This document shows positions 1 through 11,214 of a stretch of DNA of 64,000 bases, piece by piece. The stretch spans positions 80,298,361 through 80,362,360 of the forward strand of contig JALIGW010000004.1 of the NCBI GenBank assembly GCA_023053685.1. The letters are read 5' to 3'. The stretch is from Diadophis punctatus similis. Lineage: Eukaryota; Chordata; Lepidosauria; Squamata; Dipsadidae. The notes beneath the pieces are model-generated. The model had not been told where the DNA came from, did not search any database, and saw only the letters and a program-made list of their open reading frames with translations. Every line of letters begins with the position of its first letter. Within the stretch, counting starts at the first letter, position 1. The translations under genes and the position numbers were made by a program.

Positions 1-882
1 GTGGTATAGGGCAAGATTAATTAAAATCAGTGCAGCAGAACCAATGAAGTATTTAGAAGGGCTTGGAGGCAACGGGGAATACCTGACTGTGAATGAAGCA
101 GCATATTCAAATTTGTGAAGCTTGTTAACAGCGTTTTATCCATTTGCCCAATCATGCACGTTCAGCCGAGCCATCTGTCTTGCTATTTTCTGCAAGTTCT
201 TTTTTTTTTTAACATGTTTTATTTGCAGTTTTCTTTTCACACCATACATATGTTGTGGACAGTGTATTGACTGGGTCAAATCTTTTTTAAACAACGCTAA
301 CAATAATAATACTAATAAGTATGTGTAATCCTAGTCTTCCAACTTCAACAAAACTATTCCCTCTTTATAACTCTTTATCATTTTCCCATTAATTCGTTTA
401 AACATAGATAATATTTCTTTGTGCCATGTATTTGTTATCCCTTACTAAATTACTAATATTTAATATTTTAAGAATTACTCATTATTCCACTGTAACTCCA
501 ATATTCCAAATGTGTAGGATTACTAATAAAGCCAAATATTAACAATATTTAATCTATCCTGGGAGTGTATCTCAAAATCCCCACAATTTCTAATCCTTAA
601 TATTTTAAATTCACAATATACTTTAACACACTATTAATGTTGATAATACAATTAGATTACCTAATCCTAAATTTCCATCTACTAAGCTTAACTTATTTTT
701 AGTTATAATAAGTTGCATTATCTGTTAATATACTATATACTACTATTTTCCCTATTTGAATTTTTCCATTTTATTAATATATTTTCTCTGTATTTTAAAG
801 CTTCCCTTGGGCTTCTTTTGCCTCTTGAATTGTTGCTGCAGCTCATGAATTGTTTATCATCTCTTGTGTCCCCTGTCCTGCC

Positions 883-1192
883 CAGAGGTGGGCTTCACAT
901 ACTGTAACAACCGGTTCGCCCAGCACCAGAAATGTGAGCGCGCGCCATCCACGCATGCGTGCGGCATCACAAAACACAGCAATTCGCTCGCGTGTGCCAC
1001 CCACACATGTGTGCAATGTCAAACAACACGGCAATTAGATCGTGCACACTGTCCGCCCATGCATGCAGCATCAAAAACACAGTGATATAGGACGGGATTG
1101 CGCCCAGGCGGGTGGGCGGGCCCAGCCGCAGTCAGTACTACCACCGCAGGTCGCTACTACCAGTTCGCCCGAACTGGCTGAATCCCACTCTG
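883..1192. mobile_element. Non-autonomous hAT element, GC-rich family
   Basis: The element starts CAGAGGTGGG and ends CCCACTCTG, with inverted GGTTCG motifs inside both ends. Flanking octamers GTCCTGCC and GTCCCTCC agree at 6 of 8 positions, as expected for an aged hAT target-site duplication. The interior is rich in CpG and in GCATGC-like words shared with the other copies of this family. It has no coding capacity. Confidence 0.75.
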
Positions 1193-1452
1193 GTCCCTCC
1201 CCTTCAGTTCTTCCTACCTACCTATCACCTGCCTATCTGCCCTCCCCATCTCTGCCCTCCACTGCCAACTATTGTTGCCATCTCCAAATGACCTGTGTCA
1301 TTGTCTCTATGTTGCCAGCTGAGGCACCGGCAGGAGGGAGCTGGTGACTTGGGACCTTGTACTCTGGAAGCCCGTGAAAAACCATATATTTTTTTCCAGT
1401 GGACATTTGATACTTAGCGAAGCATATTAGACTACCTGTAGTAATTTAGCTG

Positions 1453-1685
1453 TAGCAATAGCACTTATGTACTGCTTTACAATGCTTTACAGCCCTCTCT
1501 AAGCAGTTTACAGAGTCAGCATATTGCCCCCAACAATCTGGGTCCTCATTTTACCCACCTAGGAAGGATGGAAGGCTGAGTCCACCTTGAGCCTGGTGAG
1601 ATTTGAACTGCTAAATTGCAGGCAGCCGGCAGGCAGCAGAAGTAGCCTGCAGTACTGCACTCTAACCACTGCGCCACCGTGGCTC
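1453..1685 (-). mobile_element. MIR-like tRNA-derived SINE, copy 1
   Basis: On the minus strand the tRNA-like head (GGCGCAGTGGTTA, matching a box A) is followed by a body with AATGAGGACCCAGATTGTTG and a 3' end built of GCTATT-type repeats. The body resembles vertebrate CORE/MIR SINEs. It is the first of three copies lying head to tail. Confidence 0.8.
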
Positions 1686-1687
1686 CA

Positions 1688-1908
1688 TAGCAATAGCATT
1701 TAGACTTATATACCACTTCAGAGTGCTTTACAGCCCTCTCTGGGTAGTTTATAGTGTCAGCATATTGCTCCCAGCAATCTGGGTCCTCATTTTATTGACC
1801 TTGGAAAGATAGAAGGCTAAGTCAACCTCAAGCTAGTCTGGATCGAACTCCTGGCTGTGGGCAGAGTTTGCCTGCAATACTGCATTCTAACAACTATGCT
1901 GTCACTGT
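1688..1908 (-). mobile_element. MIR-like SINE, copy 2
   Basis: Same family and orientation as the neighbouring copies. The AGCAATAGCATTTAGACTTA tail, the TTTACAGCCCTCTCT block and the AATCTGGGTCCTCATTTTA block are all present. The tRNA-like head is more degraded (ATGCTGTCAC at the end). Confidence 0.8.
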
Positions 1909-1913
1909 TTAGA

Positions 1914-2140
1914 TAGCAATAGCACTTAGACTTATATACCGTTTCACAGTGCTTTACAGCCCCTCTCTAAGCCGTTTACAGAGTCAGCATATTGCCCCCA
2001 ACAATCTGGGTCCTCATTTTACCGACCTCAGAAGGAAGGAAGTCTGAGTCAATCTTGAGCCAGATCAGGATTGAACTATTGACAGTGGGCAGAGTTTGCC
2101 TGCAATACTGCAGTTTAACCACTGGGCCACCAGAGCTCTT
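1914..2140 (-). mobile_element. MIR-like SINE, copy 3
   Basis: Third head-to-tail copy. It keeps AGCAATAGCACTTAGACTTA at its 3' end and CACTGGGCCACC at the tRNA-like head. Spacing to copy 2 is only a few bases, so each copy probably inserted in the tail of the previous one. Confidence 0.8.
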
Positions 2141-2827
2141 TTGAAAACAAGCTCTTGGTTTTAAATTGCTTTTATGGAGACTGAATTGATAGATCGATTT
2201 ATTGTTACTTTGTAAGACGAGTCTTGCAAAAAAGGGCCAGAGATGTAGTATAAAACTAATAAGCAGCCAATCTGCTGCTTTTTGGCTTTCTTGCTGCTCG
2301 GAATAATTTTCGAATATGCTTCCGAAAGGAAGCAAAGTAAAGACAATTCTCGTAGAGTCAGACAAAAAGACACATATTAACTCCGGCTCCTCTCAGAACC
2401 CCACAGAAGAAAGGAACACACGCTATCTAACACTAGAGTTGTGCAAGTTGTAGCAGAAAGTCATTTTGTTGCCAAGGAAACTGGACAGTGGTATAACGAG
2501 TTTCACTTAAACTGTTAGCAGTAAGTGTCGTTCTAATATAAAATGTCAAAAGCATCAGTGTAGCTTTGGCTGGGGAAACACACATCAGTTATTGATTCCT
2601 GTTAGTTTTAGTTACCTGGTGCTTCCCTACAATCCCTCAAGGCATATATCAGTTCCACGTCCAGGGAGACCCTGTGTGCGGGTGCGTCTGTTTGCACATG
2701 TGTGCAAAAAAGAGCATGCAAGAGAAAGGGGGGGCATTAATTTTGCTTTTAACTCTGCAGGAGGTGAGGTCTAAAATTATAAGAATGTGGAAGCCTGGTT
2801 GCAAAATATCAAACACAGTATAGAGTT

Positions 2828-3165
2828 AAGGTAAAGGAGACCCTGTGGATTTTACTCGGCTAGTTGGTGCTCGTCTCCGTTTCAAGGCCGTGGAGCCAGT
2901 GCTGTCCGAAGACATTTCCACAGTCATGTGACCAACATGACATTACAGAGCACTGTTACTTTCCCACTGAAGGGGTACCTATTTATCTACACGCATTTGC
3001 ATGCTTTCGAACTGCTAGGTTGGCAGGAGCTGAGGCGAGGACGGGAGCTCACCCCATTGCATATCGCTCGGGCCTCAAACCTGGGCTGCCGGTTTCCCAG
3101 ACGACAAGCCCAGTTTCAGAACTGCCACTTCAAGTTCTGCTATCACTTGGTGCCAGTCTGCCATG
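2828..3165 (-). mobile_element. Degenerate tRNA-derived SINE
   Basis: Read on the minus strand, a decayed tRNA-like head (right end) leads into a body with the words CATGTGACC, CATTTGCATGCTTTCGAACT and GATTTTACTCGGCTAG. I recognise these as parts of a lizard and snake SINE type. The head is too decayed to assign a tRNA. Confidence 0.5.
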
Positions 3166-3281
3166 AACTTCGGGGAGACTGGATGGGAGGAGGGGAGTCC
3201 CCCCCCCGGGGAACGAAGTGTTCACTGTAGAGACAAGACTTCAAGGTCAGATGGCTGAGAATGGACCACAGCTGCATTCCA

Positions 3282-3443
3282 ACCCACATTTAATTTAATT
3301 TTAATTTAATTTAATTATTTAATTTAATTTAATTTAATTTAATTTAATTTAATTTAATTTAATTTAATTTAATTTAATTTAATTTAATTTAATTTAATTT
3401 AATTTAATTTAATTTAATTTAATTTAATTTAATTTAATTTAAT
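3282..3443. repeat. (AATTT)n pentanucleotide array, LINE tail
   Basis: About 30 nearly perfect AATTT units directly adjoin the 3' end of the minus-strand L2-group LINE at 3445. The array therefore looks like the expanded tail of that LINE. Confidence 0.9.
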
Positions 3444-3444
3444 G

Positions 3445-3657
3445 TTCTTATAGGCCGCCCAATCCCATAGGACTCAGGGCGGTGTACAACAGGAATAAGA
3501 ACAATACAATAATATATAAATTTAAAACATTACACAACTTTAAAAACCATTCATTCATGGGGGAATCCGATCTTCTTCACCCCGCCTGCCGGAAGAGCCA
3601 TGTTTTTACGGCTTTACAGAAGGCCGTACAGAATGGATTGACCATTCTGAAAACATC
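3445..3657 (-). mobile_element. L2-group LINE, 3' end
   Basis: On the minus strand the last codons of the reverse transcriptase ORF (KTWLFRQA-like, from a CTCTTCCGGCAGGCG block) are followed by a 3' UTR ending GGCGGCCTATAAGAAC and then the AATTT tail. The same coding block occurs in the copies at 42975 and 56707. Confidence 0.75.
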
Positions 3658-3889
3658 CTGTGATGGCCCAGGGCATGGCACAGAGATAACACAAACAGCT
3701 GGCAGTTCAAACTGGCCCTTTTGGTGCTTCAAATCTCCTCCAAACAAACCTCAAACAGCCTTTGGTCGCAATTAGTCCAGCCCAGCACTGTCTGCACCAA
3801 GGCTGCATGGCAATAAATCCCAAATTTATGTAGCAAAACAAGAACAAAGCAAGGAGTTTAGGGGGCAAAAGATACAGATAATCAATCCA

Positions 3890-4312
3890 GAACGCCACAC
3901 ATAAATGCAAGGATTCTTGGCAAGTTCAAACGTCGGCACACAACACTCCAGGAACACAGCATTTGTTCCCGACAAATGCCCCTCCCCACAGCATCTCCTT
4001 AAGTCTCATTCCCCAGGTGTGCCTGGGGAAGCTGGGCAGAGCCCTCTCCTCATGAGTGGCCTTCTCCTTTGGAGCTGATCCTGCCTCCTCTGCACTCTCC
4101 AAGCTCTTGCATCAGAAGGGGGTGGTTCCTGCTCCTTGGCTGAGCTCTGTTCCTCCATGCCTGCAGGCCTTGCTAATTCCGAACAGCCTGGCCTGGACTG
4201 ACTCTGCCCTTCCCCAGTTTCCTCCAAGGTCAACAGAGCTGCCCTCTCACTCACTGTCAGTTCTTGTTCCAGCTCATCTTCCGCACGGAGTCAGACTCCG
4301 ACAGGGGCATGA
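3890..4312 (-). repeat. Unclassified interspersed repeat X, copy 1
   Basis: The segment is homologous to 7385-7860 (same strand) and 11215-11625 (opposite strand). Shared landmarks are a Ser/Glu-codon-rich start around GTCGGAGTCTGA, the block CACACCTGGGGA with AAGGAGA, and TTTGTCGGGAACAAATGCTG near the end. It could be part of an LTR or an untranslated region of a retroelement; I cannot assign it. Confidence 0.6.
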
Positions 4313-5516
4313 CACATCCCTTTTGAATTTGATGTACATTTGGGGTCCAACATGGGGAATATCCTAGGGGAAGGGATGTTAGACTTGGGGGATTTTGGCA
4401 CACGAATTTCAGTTCCGGCTTTGCTTTATTGTATTCCACTTGACCTTTAGTAAACTATACCTTTCTGAACAAATGGAGTCAAAGATTGATCTTACTTAAA
4501 GATTGAGGCAGGTCTGATAACCACTGAGTCACCACACTGCCTGGGATATAGAGATTTGCATACAGAATGCACCTGTGAGTGTATCTACATAAATATGTAT
4601 AAATATATATTTATATATACACAGTATATAAAACTTCAATCTGCACAGAAGTAACATCAAGTTGGTGTTTTTTTAATATGTGCTAGAATATTTTCATAAA
4701 TGGTCAATGTATTTATAAATAAAGTGTATATTATTTTTAAATATTCTGTGACAGTGTATCAGGGTAAATTTGTCCAAAAATATTTTCAGTTTAATTCACT
4801 TTATAAATTCTTTGGTTTCATTGATGACCAATCCAATATTACATTGATAAGAAATTAAAATGTGACGCTGAGCTGTATACAACAACTCATTATTTAGAAG
4901 GACAATCTGGACAATTGCATTTTTTTAAAAACAAGGGATTATGAGGAGGGCAGCATGCTGTTAATGACTGTCTAATTAAAAACACTGCGCTGTAATTCAT
5001 TGGTAGAAACATCTTGTTAGAATACTGCTTTAATTGTGGGGTTTTTTTTAGATTTCCTGCTGCATATTAATGGATTGTTCTGGGTCTGTCACTGGGACCA
5101 GAGGTTTAATCTTTTGAGATTAGAGACTCATGCTGGATTAGATCCACAGGGAGCTTCTCTCTACTGGAATATTACTTTGGGCTATTCTGTGTGTGATATT
5201 TATATGGTGCTTGGTTGTGTGTGTTGTTGATTGGGGTGTTGAGGGCCGACTATTAGGTTGTTGGCTGTTTTTTCCTTGTGCTGCCAAGCCAGAGGTGAAA
5301 TGCTGCCGGTTCTGACCGGTTCTCCCGAACTAGTGGTGGAAATTATGGCTAGTTCCTCGAACCGGCAAATATAACCTCTGGCTGGCTCCGCCACCACACA
5401 CCCCGCCCCTTCCAGGAGTCTCCGCGCGGCCCGTTTTTGCTCCCAGGTAAGTGCAGGGAGGGTTCCCTGAGGCATGCTAGGCCAAAAACGGGTGGGGAAT
5501 CCATTTTTTGCTCCCA

Positions 5517-5975
<459 letters not shown>

Positions 5976-6033
5976 AGGAAGGAAAGACCACAAACCTGGC
6001 ACTAGACGGAGCTTCAGAGGACACCTTGAAAGA

Positions 6034-6108
6034 GCATAGCAATCCAGGGCTGGAAGGGACCTAGAGGTCATCTAGTCCAACCCCCTGCTCCAGCAGGACA
6101 TTGTTAAA
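6034..6108 (-). mobile_element. CR1 LINE 3'-end fragment
   Basis: GGCTGGAAGGGACCTAGAGG and CATCTAGTCCAACCCCCTGC are the reverse complement of the conserved CR1 3' end. The fragment lies within the hAT element. Confidence 0.85.
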
Positions 6109-6505
6109 GTGAGCTTCTGTCTTTTGACACCCCCCAGTCACATGACTACATAGCCATGCCCACCCAGTCACATGACCCTGCCAAGCCACGCCCACAGAAT
6201 CGGTAGGAAAAAAAATTAGATTTCACCACTGTGCCAAGCCCTCCCCTCCTAAGTACTTGAGAAGCTGATGGTAAATCAGCACTCCTGTTGACTGACGTGG
6301 GGCCCATTCCCAGGCTTCAATTATTTCCCTGGCTGTTTTTGTACCTGCCCGGCCAACAATTTTAGTAGCTGCGAAATTGAATGTATATCCTTGTTCATTG
6401 CAATGAAAGTCAGAAAGCTCGGAAGATGAAACCTCTGGTCCCGGAGACCAACCCAGATTGGATCCAGCAACATTATCCTGGGACACATATATTTGCCTTC
6501 ATTTG

Positions 6506-6651
6506 TGATGACTCAGCCTTCCGTCCTTCCAAGGTCGGTAAAATGAGGACCCAGATTGTTGGGGGCAAGAGGCTGACTCTGTAAACTGCTTAGAGAGGGC
6601 TGTAAAGTGCTGTGAAGCGGCATATAAATCTAAGCGCATTTGCTATCATTC
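6506..6651 (+). mobile_element. MIR-like SINE, 3' part
   Basis: Starts within the body (GACTCAGCCTTCCGTCCTTC) and runs through AATGAGGACCCAGATTGTTG to TATAAATCTAAGCGC. The tRNA-like head is absent; its 5' edge meets PLE remnant A. Confidence 0.8.
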
Positions 6652-7384
6652 CTTGGTCTCTTATTGCAATCCCGTCACTGGATAAAAACAGAAATCTGAG
6701 CTCATGTTTTTTTAAAAAAAGAGAGAGAGAAAATGGTGTTCTCCTAATTTCTGACTCCCTCCCCTTTTTTTCCCTAAGATGCGCTTGTAATGTATCAACA
6801 TACAAAAAGAAAAAAACAGACGAAGAGGGGGGGGGGGGAAACCCTGCCAAAATGAACTGAAAATTCAGAATTGGTAGAAATGGGTGGGAAGGCACATAAG
6901 ATACTTGTAGCCTTGGGGCTGCTGCTCTCAGTAGAGCCCACGCTCAACTCAAAACTTAATAAAGCCTTTTGTTATGACTCAGATGGTCAAGGCAAGGCAG
7001 GCCTCTTTGTTTCTCTTAACAACGGCCCTCCAACGATCCGTAAGGCTTCACCCCCACGCTATCCTGAAGGCAGCCACCCTCAGTCCCCCAAACAACAGCC
7101 CCGGTAGTAGGAAGAAAGCCCCATAGAGTAGGAGCACGCTCACAGGCCAAGGCCCATCTTTCCAAGTCCAATCCACCAGGCAGAGTCCAGGCACAAGACA
7201 AGGGCACAAGTCCTCGGGTACAAGAAACAGGTCTCAGACATGAAGCCGTTCTAAACTCCCAGTGAAGCAGAGGCCAAACGCAGAGAAGGGCTCGGTCCAA
7301 ACCCAAAGACGAAGAACGAACTTCCAAGCGAGGAGAGGCAAACGGCAAAAGGCACGGAGTTGAAGCCAGGGGAGTATAAGCCGA

Positions 7385-7860
7385 AGCAAACAAGTGTTCC
7401 TGGCAAAGACTTATCTCCTTAAGTTTCTCCCCTCCAGGTGTTGCTTGTGAGGAGGGATGGGGCGACCTCCTCCCGAGTAGCCTCGCAGACCTTCTCTGGA
7501 CTTGCCTCCACTCTGCTCTTCGTGCCCTTGGATCAGTGTGGGAGGCAGCTGTTCCTCATCAGAGGGGATGGGATGCCTATCGGCACCACTGTCAGTCAGC
7601 AGCCGATCCTCCCCTGCGTCTGTGCAGGCAGGCAGCTCTCTCTCTGGTCAACCACCCAATGTCTGAGGGGCCCGGGACAGCCCCAGGCATGCCTTGCCTG
7701 TCAGACGGTCCCAGTTCCTCCTCTTCCACCTCCTCCTCCTCCTCCTCCTCCTCCTCCTCCTCCTCCTCCTCCTCCTCCTCCTCCTCCTCCTCCTCCTCTT
7801 CTCCGACTCCGACTCCGACTCCGACTCCGACTTCGATTCCGAACCAGGCTCTGAGGGAGC
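7385..7860 (-). repeat. Unclassified interspersed repeat X, copy 2
   Basis: Homologous to copies at 3890 and 11215 (AAGGAGATAAGT, CCAGGAACAC in minus sense). The acidic-codon segment is replaced by a trinucleotide and hexanucleotide expansion at 7716-7838. The sequence from about 6960 to 7385 may belong to the same element. Confidence 0.55.
7716..7838. repeat. (CCT)n followed by (GACTCC)n
   Basis: About 28 CCT units, then about six GACTCC units. The array lies at the site where the other copies of repeat X have GAGTCTGA-like sequence. The resulting poly-Ser, poly-Arg or poly-Glu frames are not evidence for a gene. Confidence 0.95.
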
Positions 7861-7864
7861 CATG

Positions 7865-8094
7865 CAGGGGTGGGTTCCTACCGGTGCAGACCAGTACTGC
7901 GCACCGGTAGCGGCCCACTGGTGACATATTTTTTATCTGAATTTTCAGCGATTTTTTCAGGTTTGGGTGGCTTCTCCTTGTCCTCTGCTTTGGAAAAAAG
8001 CCCTCCCGCCCACCCTCGGGTTATAAACCAGCGAGTACGTGGGCGAAACTTCGCAATGCGCACCGGTAGCAAAGGTAACTGGAACCCTCCTCTG
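7865..8094. mobile_element. hAT element, GC-rich family
   Basis: Begins CAGGGGTGGGTTCCTACCGG and ends ACCCTCCTCTG. Flanks GAGCCATG and GAGCCGAG agree at 6 of 8. It inserted at the left edge of repeat X copy 2. Confidence 0.75.
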
Positions 8095-8481
8095 GAGCCG
8101 AGACAATTTTAATCTCAAAATGACGTGTGATTTACTCTCCAAGGGCGATAATTCCACATTTTAGAATACCAAAAAGTCACAGCAAACCTAAAGGATCTTC
8201 CCAACATCTGCCCACCACAGTCTGTTCTATAGCTAGTAGCAAATAGAAAAACAGGAGGGTTTTTTTTAAATGTTGGTTCCACCATTATAATACAGCAATA
8301 TCATTTTCGATTTCTTTGCACTGACGTCCCTATTTCCAAACAATAACATTGAGAATTTATCAGGCGGAACCATACAACAATGCTGTAGTTTGCTGTTAGA
8401 ATTTTAGGTTTATATTTCGTTTGTTTGCTTAGTTTTAGCATGTCAATGTTTTGAGATGCCATCGATATATATAGAATGTTT

Positions 8482-8522
8482 ACATTCTGCTGGATATATA
8501 TATATATATATCCAGCAGAATA
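8482..8522. repeat. Perfect AT-centred palindrome
   Basis: ATTCTGCTGGA on the left is matched by TCCAGCAGAAT on the right around a central (TA)n. This gives an inverted repeat able to form a hairpin or cruciform. A related TCCAGCAGAATGTAAACA occurs at 8846. Confidence 0.85.
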
Positions 8523-8550
8523 TATATATGTATATGTATGTATGTATGTA

Positions 8551-8583
<33 letters not shown>
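8522..8583. repeat. (AT)n/(ATGT)n/(GT)n microsatellite
   Basis: Compound dinucleotide and tetranucleotide repeat between the AT palindrome and the tail of the tRNA-like/hammerhead unit. Confidence 0.9.
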
Positions 8584-8616
8584 AACATTTTTTGCTGATA
8601 AATGAAAATAAAGGGA

Positions 8617-8663
8617 GACTATTATAAATCGATTTCGAGCTATTTTGCTCTCGTCAGATAGCC
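8617..8663 (-). ncRNA. Hammerhead ribozyme candidate (type I)
   Basis: Minus strand. The core CUGACGA (8657-8651) is followed by a 4-bp stem II, GAGC/GCUC, closed by loop AAAAUA, and then GAAA (8636-8633). Stem I can form from GGCUAU (8663-8658) and AUAGUC (8622-8617), six pairs including one G-U. Between GAAA and stem I lies UCGAUUUAUA: A15.1 and U16.1 can pair, as can the next pair, giving a 2-bp stem III and an AUA cleavage triplet. All core positions of the hammerhead consensus that I know are kept. The short, nearly self-complementary stem III resembles those of animal retroelement hammerheads, which often act as dimers. Activity is inferred. Confidence 0.6.
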
Positions 8664-8675
8664 ATACCCGTAGTG

Positions 8676-8737
8676 GGAATTGAACCTGGGCAGTCTGCTT
8701 GAAAGTCAGAAGATTAACCTCTAGGCCACAAGGTTCT
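8676..8737 (-). other. tRNA-like Pol III promoter head of a short retroelement
   Basis: Minus strand. Box A-like TGGCCTAGAGG (8728-8718) and box B-like GGTTCAATTCC (8686-8676) lie at tRNA-like spacing, with an anticodon-arm-like segment between them. It is not a functional tRNA: the acceptor stem does not pair. It sits directly upstream of the hammerhead candidate, and an A-rich 3' region follows. Confidence 0.65.
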
Positions 8738-9264
8738 ATTCCCGATCAGCTCTTCACCAGGAAAGGGTTATATATGTTTATTCGGTTATATATAGAGTCA
8801 TCCAGGTGTATGGAAGGAAACATCACAGCTTCCTTTATATATATTTCCAGCAGAATGTAAACAGTAGGATAACGGAGTTTATTCCAGTTATACATTTCAA
8901 TCAGTAAGGCAGTGGGAAATGGCTGGGGTGGGGGCGGGAATCCTCTGAAATTCAGTGAACCATCCCCAATTTGTGCAAATGTTCTCTTATTCTGACTAAA
9001 GGTGGAAAAGAGGTTCCATAAAAGCAAGGATTTTTTCCCCCAGTGCAGTGATTGTGAATGATGAAAGCTTAAACAATAATCACCCTGTTATTTATCTCCC
9101 ACTTCTTCCCTAAAATTGGCATTTGGGAGGTTGCTACCCCCAACTGAATATAATGCTAAGTCTAGAATACTTTAAACACTTTCATTGATTTGACTTCCAT
9201 GAATGTATCCAGTCTTCTTTCAAAAGGACCACGTTGGTGGCCATCCCTATGTCTTGTGGAATTC

Positions 9265-9428
9265 GGCAACTTAATTGTGAGAGGGAGAAGGAGAGAGGGA
9301 AGGAGAGAGAGAGAGGAAAGGAGAGAGAGACAGAGAGCGACAGAAAAGGAAAGAAGAAAAGAAAAGAAAAGAAAGAAAGAAGAAAAGAGAAGAGAAGAGA
9401 AGAGAGAGAAGAGAAGAGAAAAGAAAAG

Positions 9429-9459
<31 letters not shown>

Positions 9460-9695
9460 GAATAGAATAGAAAAGAAAAGAAAAGAAAAGAAAAGAAATG
9501 AAATGAAATGAAATGAAATGAAATGAAGTGAAAAAAAGAATAGAAGAGAAAAGAAGAGAAGAGAAGAAAAGGAAAGAAAAGGAAAGAAAGGAGAAAAAAG
9601 AAAAAAAAAGAAAAAAGAAAAAAAGGAAAAAGGAAAAAGGAAAAAAGAAAAAAGAAAAAGGAAAAAAAGAAAAGAAAAAAAAGAAAAGAAATATT
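9265..9695. repeat. A/G-rich microsatellite cluster
   Basis: Interrupted GAGA, GAAAA, AAATG and GGAAAA units. The 196-codon minus-strand frame through it is low complexity. Confidence 0.95.
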
Positions 9696-9755
9696 TTGCC
9701 TTTTGAATAGGAGCTTCAGGCAATGTACTGACTAGCTGGGGAATTCTGGGAGTTG

Positions 9756-10217
9756 GGATGTCTATGGAAATTCTCAGCCATCCAGGCCATGGTTGTTCCA
9801 AAGGTGCTTTATCAAAAGGTAAATGGACTTTGTTTTTCCTTGAAGACGTTTTGTTTCTCATCCAAGAAGCTTCTTCAGTTCACTAAAGAAGAACTGAAGA
9901 AGCTTCTTGGATGAGAAGCGAAACATCTTCAAGGAAAAACAAAATCCAGTTACCTTTTGAAAAAGCACCTTTGGAATCTGACCCAAAGGATCTTTTTATT
10001 TTTCTCAAGAGACAACTGGATTTTCTTGTTTTTCTTTGAAGACGTTTCGCTTCTCATCCAAGAAACTCCTTCAGTTCTAACTGAAGAAGAACTGAAGAAG
10101 CTTCTTGGATGAGAAGCGAAACGTCTTCAAAGAAAAACAAGAAAGTCCATTTGCCTCTTGGAAGAAACACCTTTGGGACAACCATGACCTGGATGGCTGA
10201 GAATCTCCATAGACTTT
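9756..10217. mobile_element. Compound palindromic element with GAAGCGAAACGTC motifs
   Basis: Left end TCTATGGAAATTCTCAGCCA is matched by the inverted right end at 10175-10217. Inside are two successive palindromes, each with AGAAGCTTCTTGGATGAGAA and GCGAAACGTCTTCAA in both orientations. The same family recurs at 25555, 25817, 26066, 27606 and 28081. Class is unclear; it may derive from PLE termini, since GAAACGTC is common to both. Confidence 0.65.
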
Positions 10218-11214
10218 GGAAATTGAGGTCTTACAGTTGCCAAGGTTGGACATCTCTGGTGTGGACCTAACGGAGAAGATGCTGTGGTCCAGCTGGCATG
10301 AGAAAGGGATCTGTCTACAGGCTTTTTTGGAATTCCTGTCTGCAGAAGGGAATTTAGGTAGATCTCCTGTTGCAACTTATATCACTTCGTTAAAAATGTG
10401 GCCTCTTCTCTTTGTGAGTCTACTTATTTGTGTGGAATCCAGAAAGAACTTGCTGGCCTCCAACTGGCCATTGGGTAGAACATGGAGAAAGCAGTGAAGA
10501 TAAAGTCAGCCAATACAGATTTAGGGATGTTTTTCTTCAATGCCAACAATACGCCTCTATTGTTCACGACAATACAGGACAACTGTTCTAAACACCACAT
10601 TTTGAAACAGCTGGCTTTTTTGGATTCATCCCATTTAGAGAGGAAACCTGGAATTGTAAGAATATTTTCTTTTAAAAATACCGGCCACCGTTTTCTGTTC
10701 TGTTGAGAGATGTTTTTTAAACAAACAGAAATTAATTATCTTAACCTGGGAGAACATTTTGAATTTAAAGTGCCATCAATAGTGGCTTCCTCCACTAAGC
10801 CAAGACTCAGCCAGAAGGTCTCGCTTGTAAATCTGAGTTAATGACCGTATTTTGGCTTTTCCCACCCCCTGTCTGTTCATGCATAGCCACGCCAATTTGT
10901 ACAAATGGCAAAATGAAACATAACCCAAGGCATGTTCTCAACTCGAGATCTTTCCAGATTTTTAAGAGGTCCCTTCGCTTGTTTTGACAAGCTTTCTTGG
11001 CCAATCTTTTGGTGCAAAAATTCCATTTTTTTTTCTTTGAAATGCACAACCCTCTCAACAACGTTGCAGCCCCTTTGAATGGCTGGTTTGTTGAAACCAA
11101 AATCTAGGGAAGATTTCAACCACGTTCAGTAAAGTGCAGGAATCGTTGTGAAGGGAAGGCTTGAAAATGGCGGTCAAAGGACGGTGGGATATTGCAACAG
11201 TTGTAATTGTGACT

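Noticed and set aside
8676..8737. A functional tRNA gene
   Set aside because: Box A and box B are present but the acceptor stem does not pair; it is a SINE-type head.
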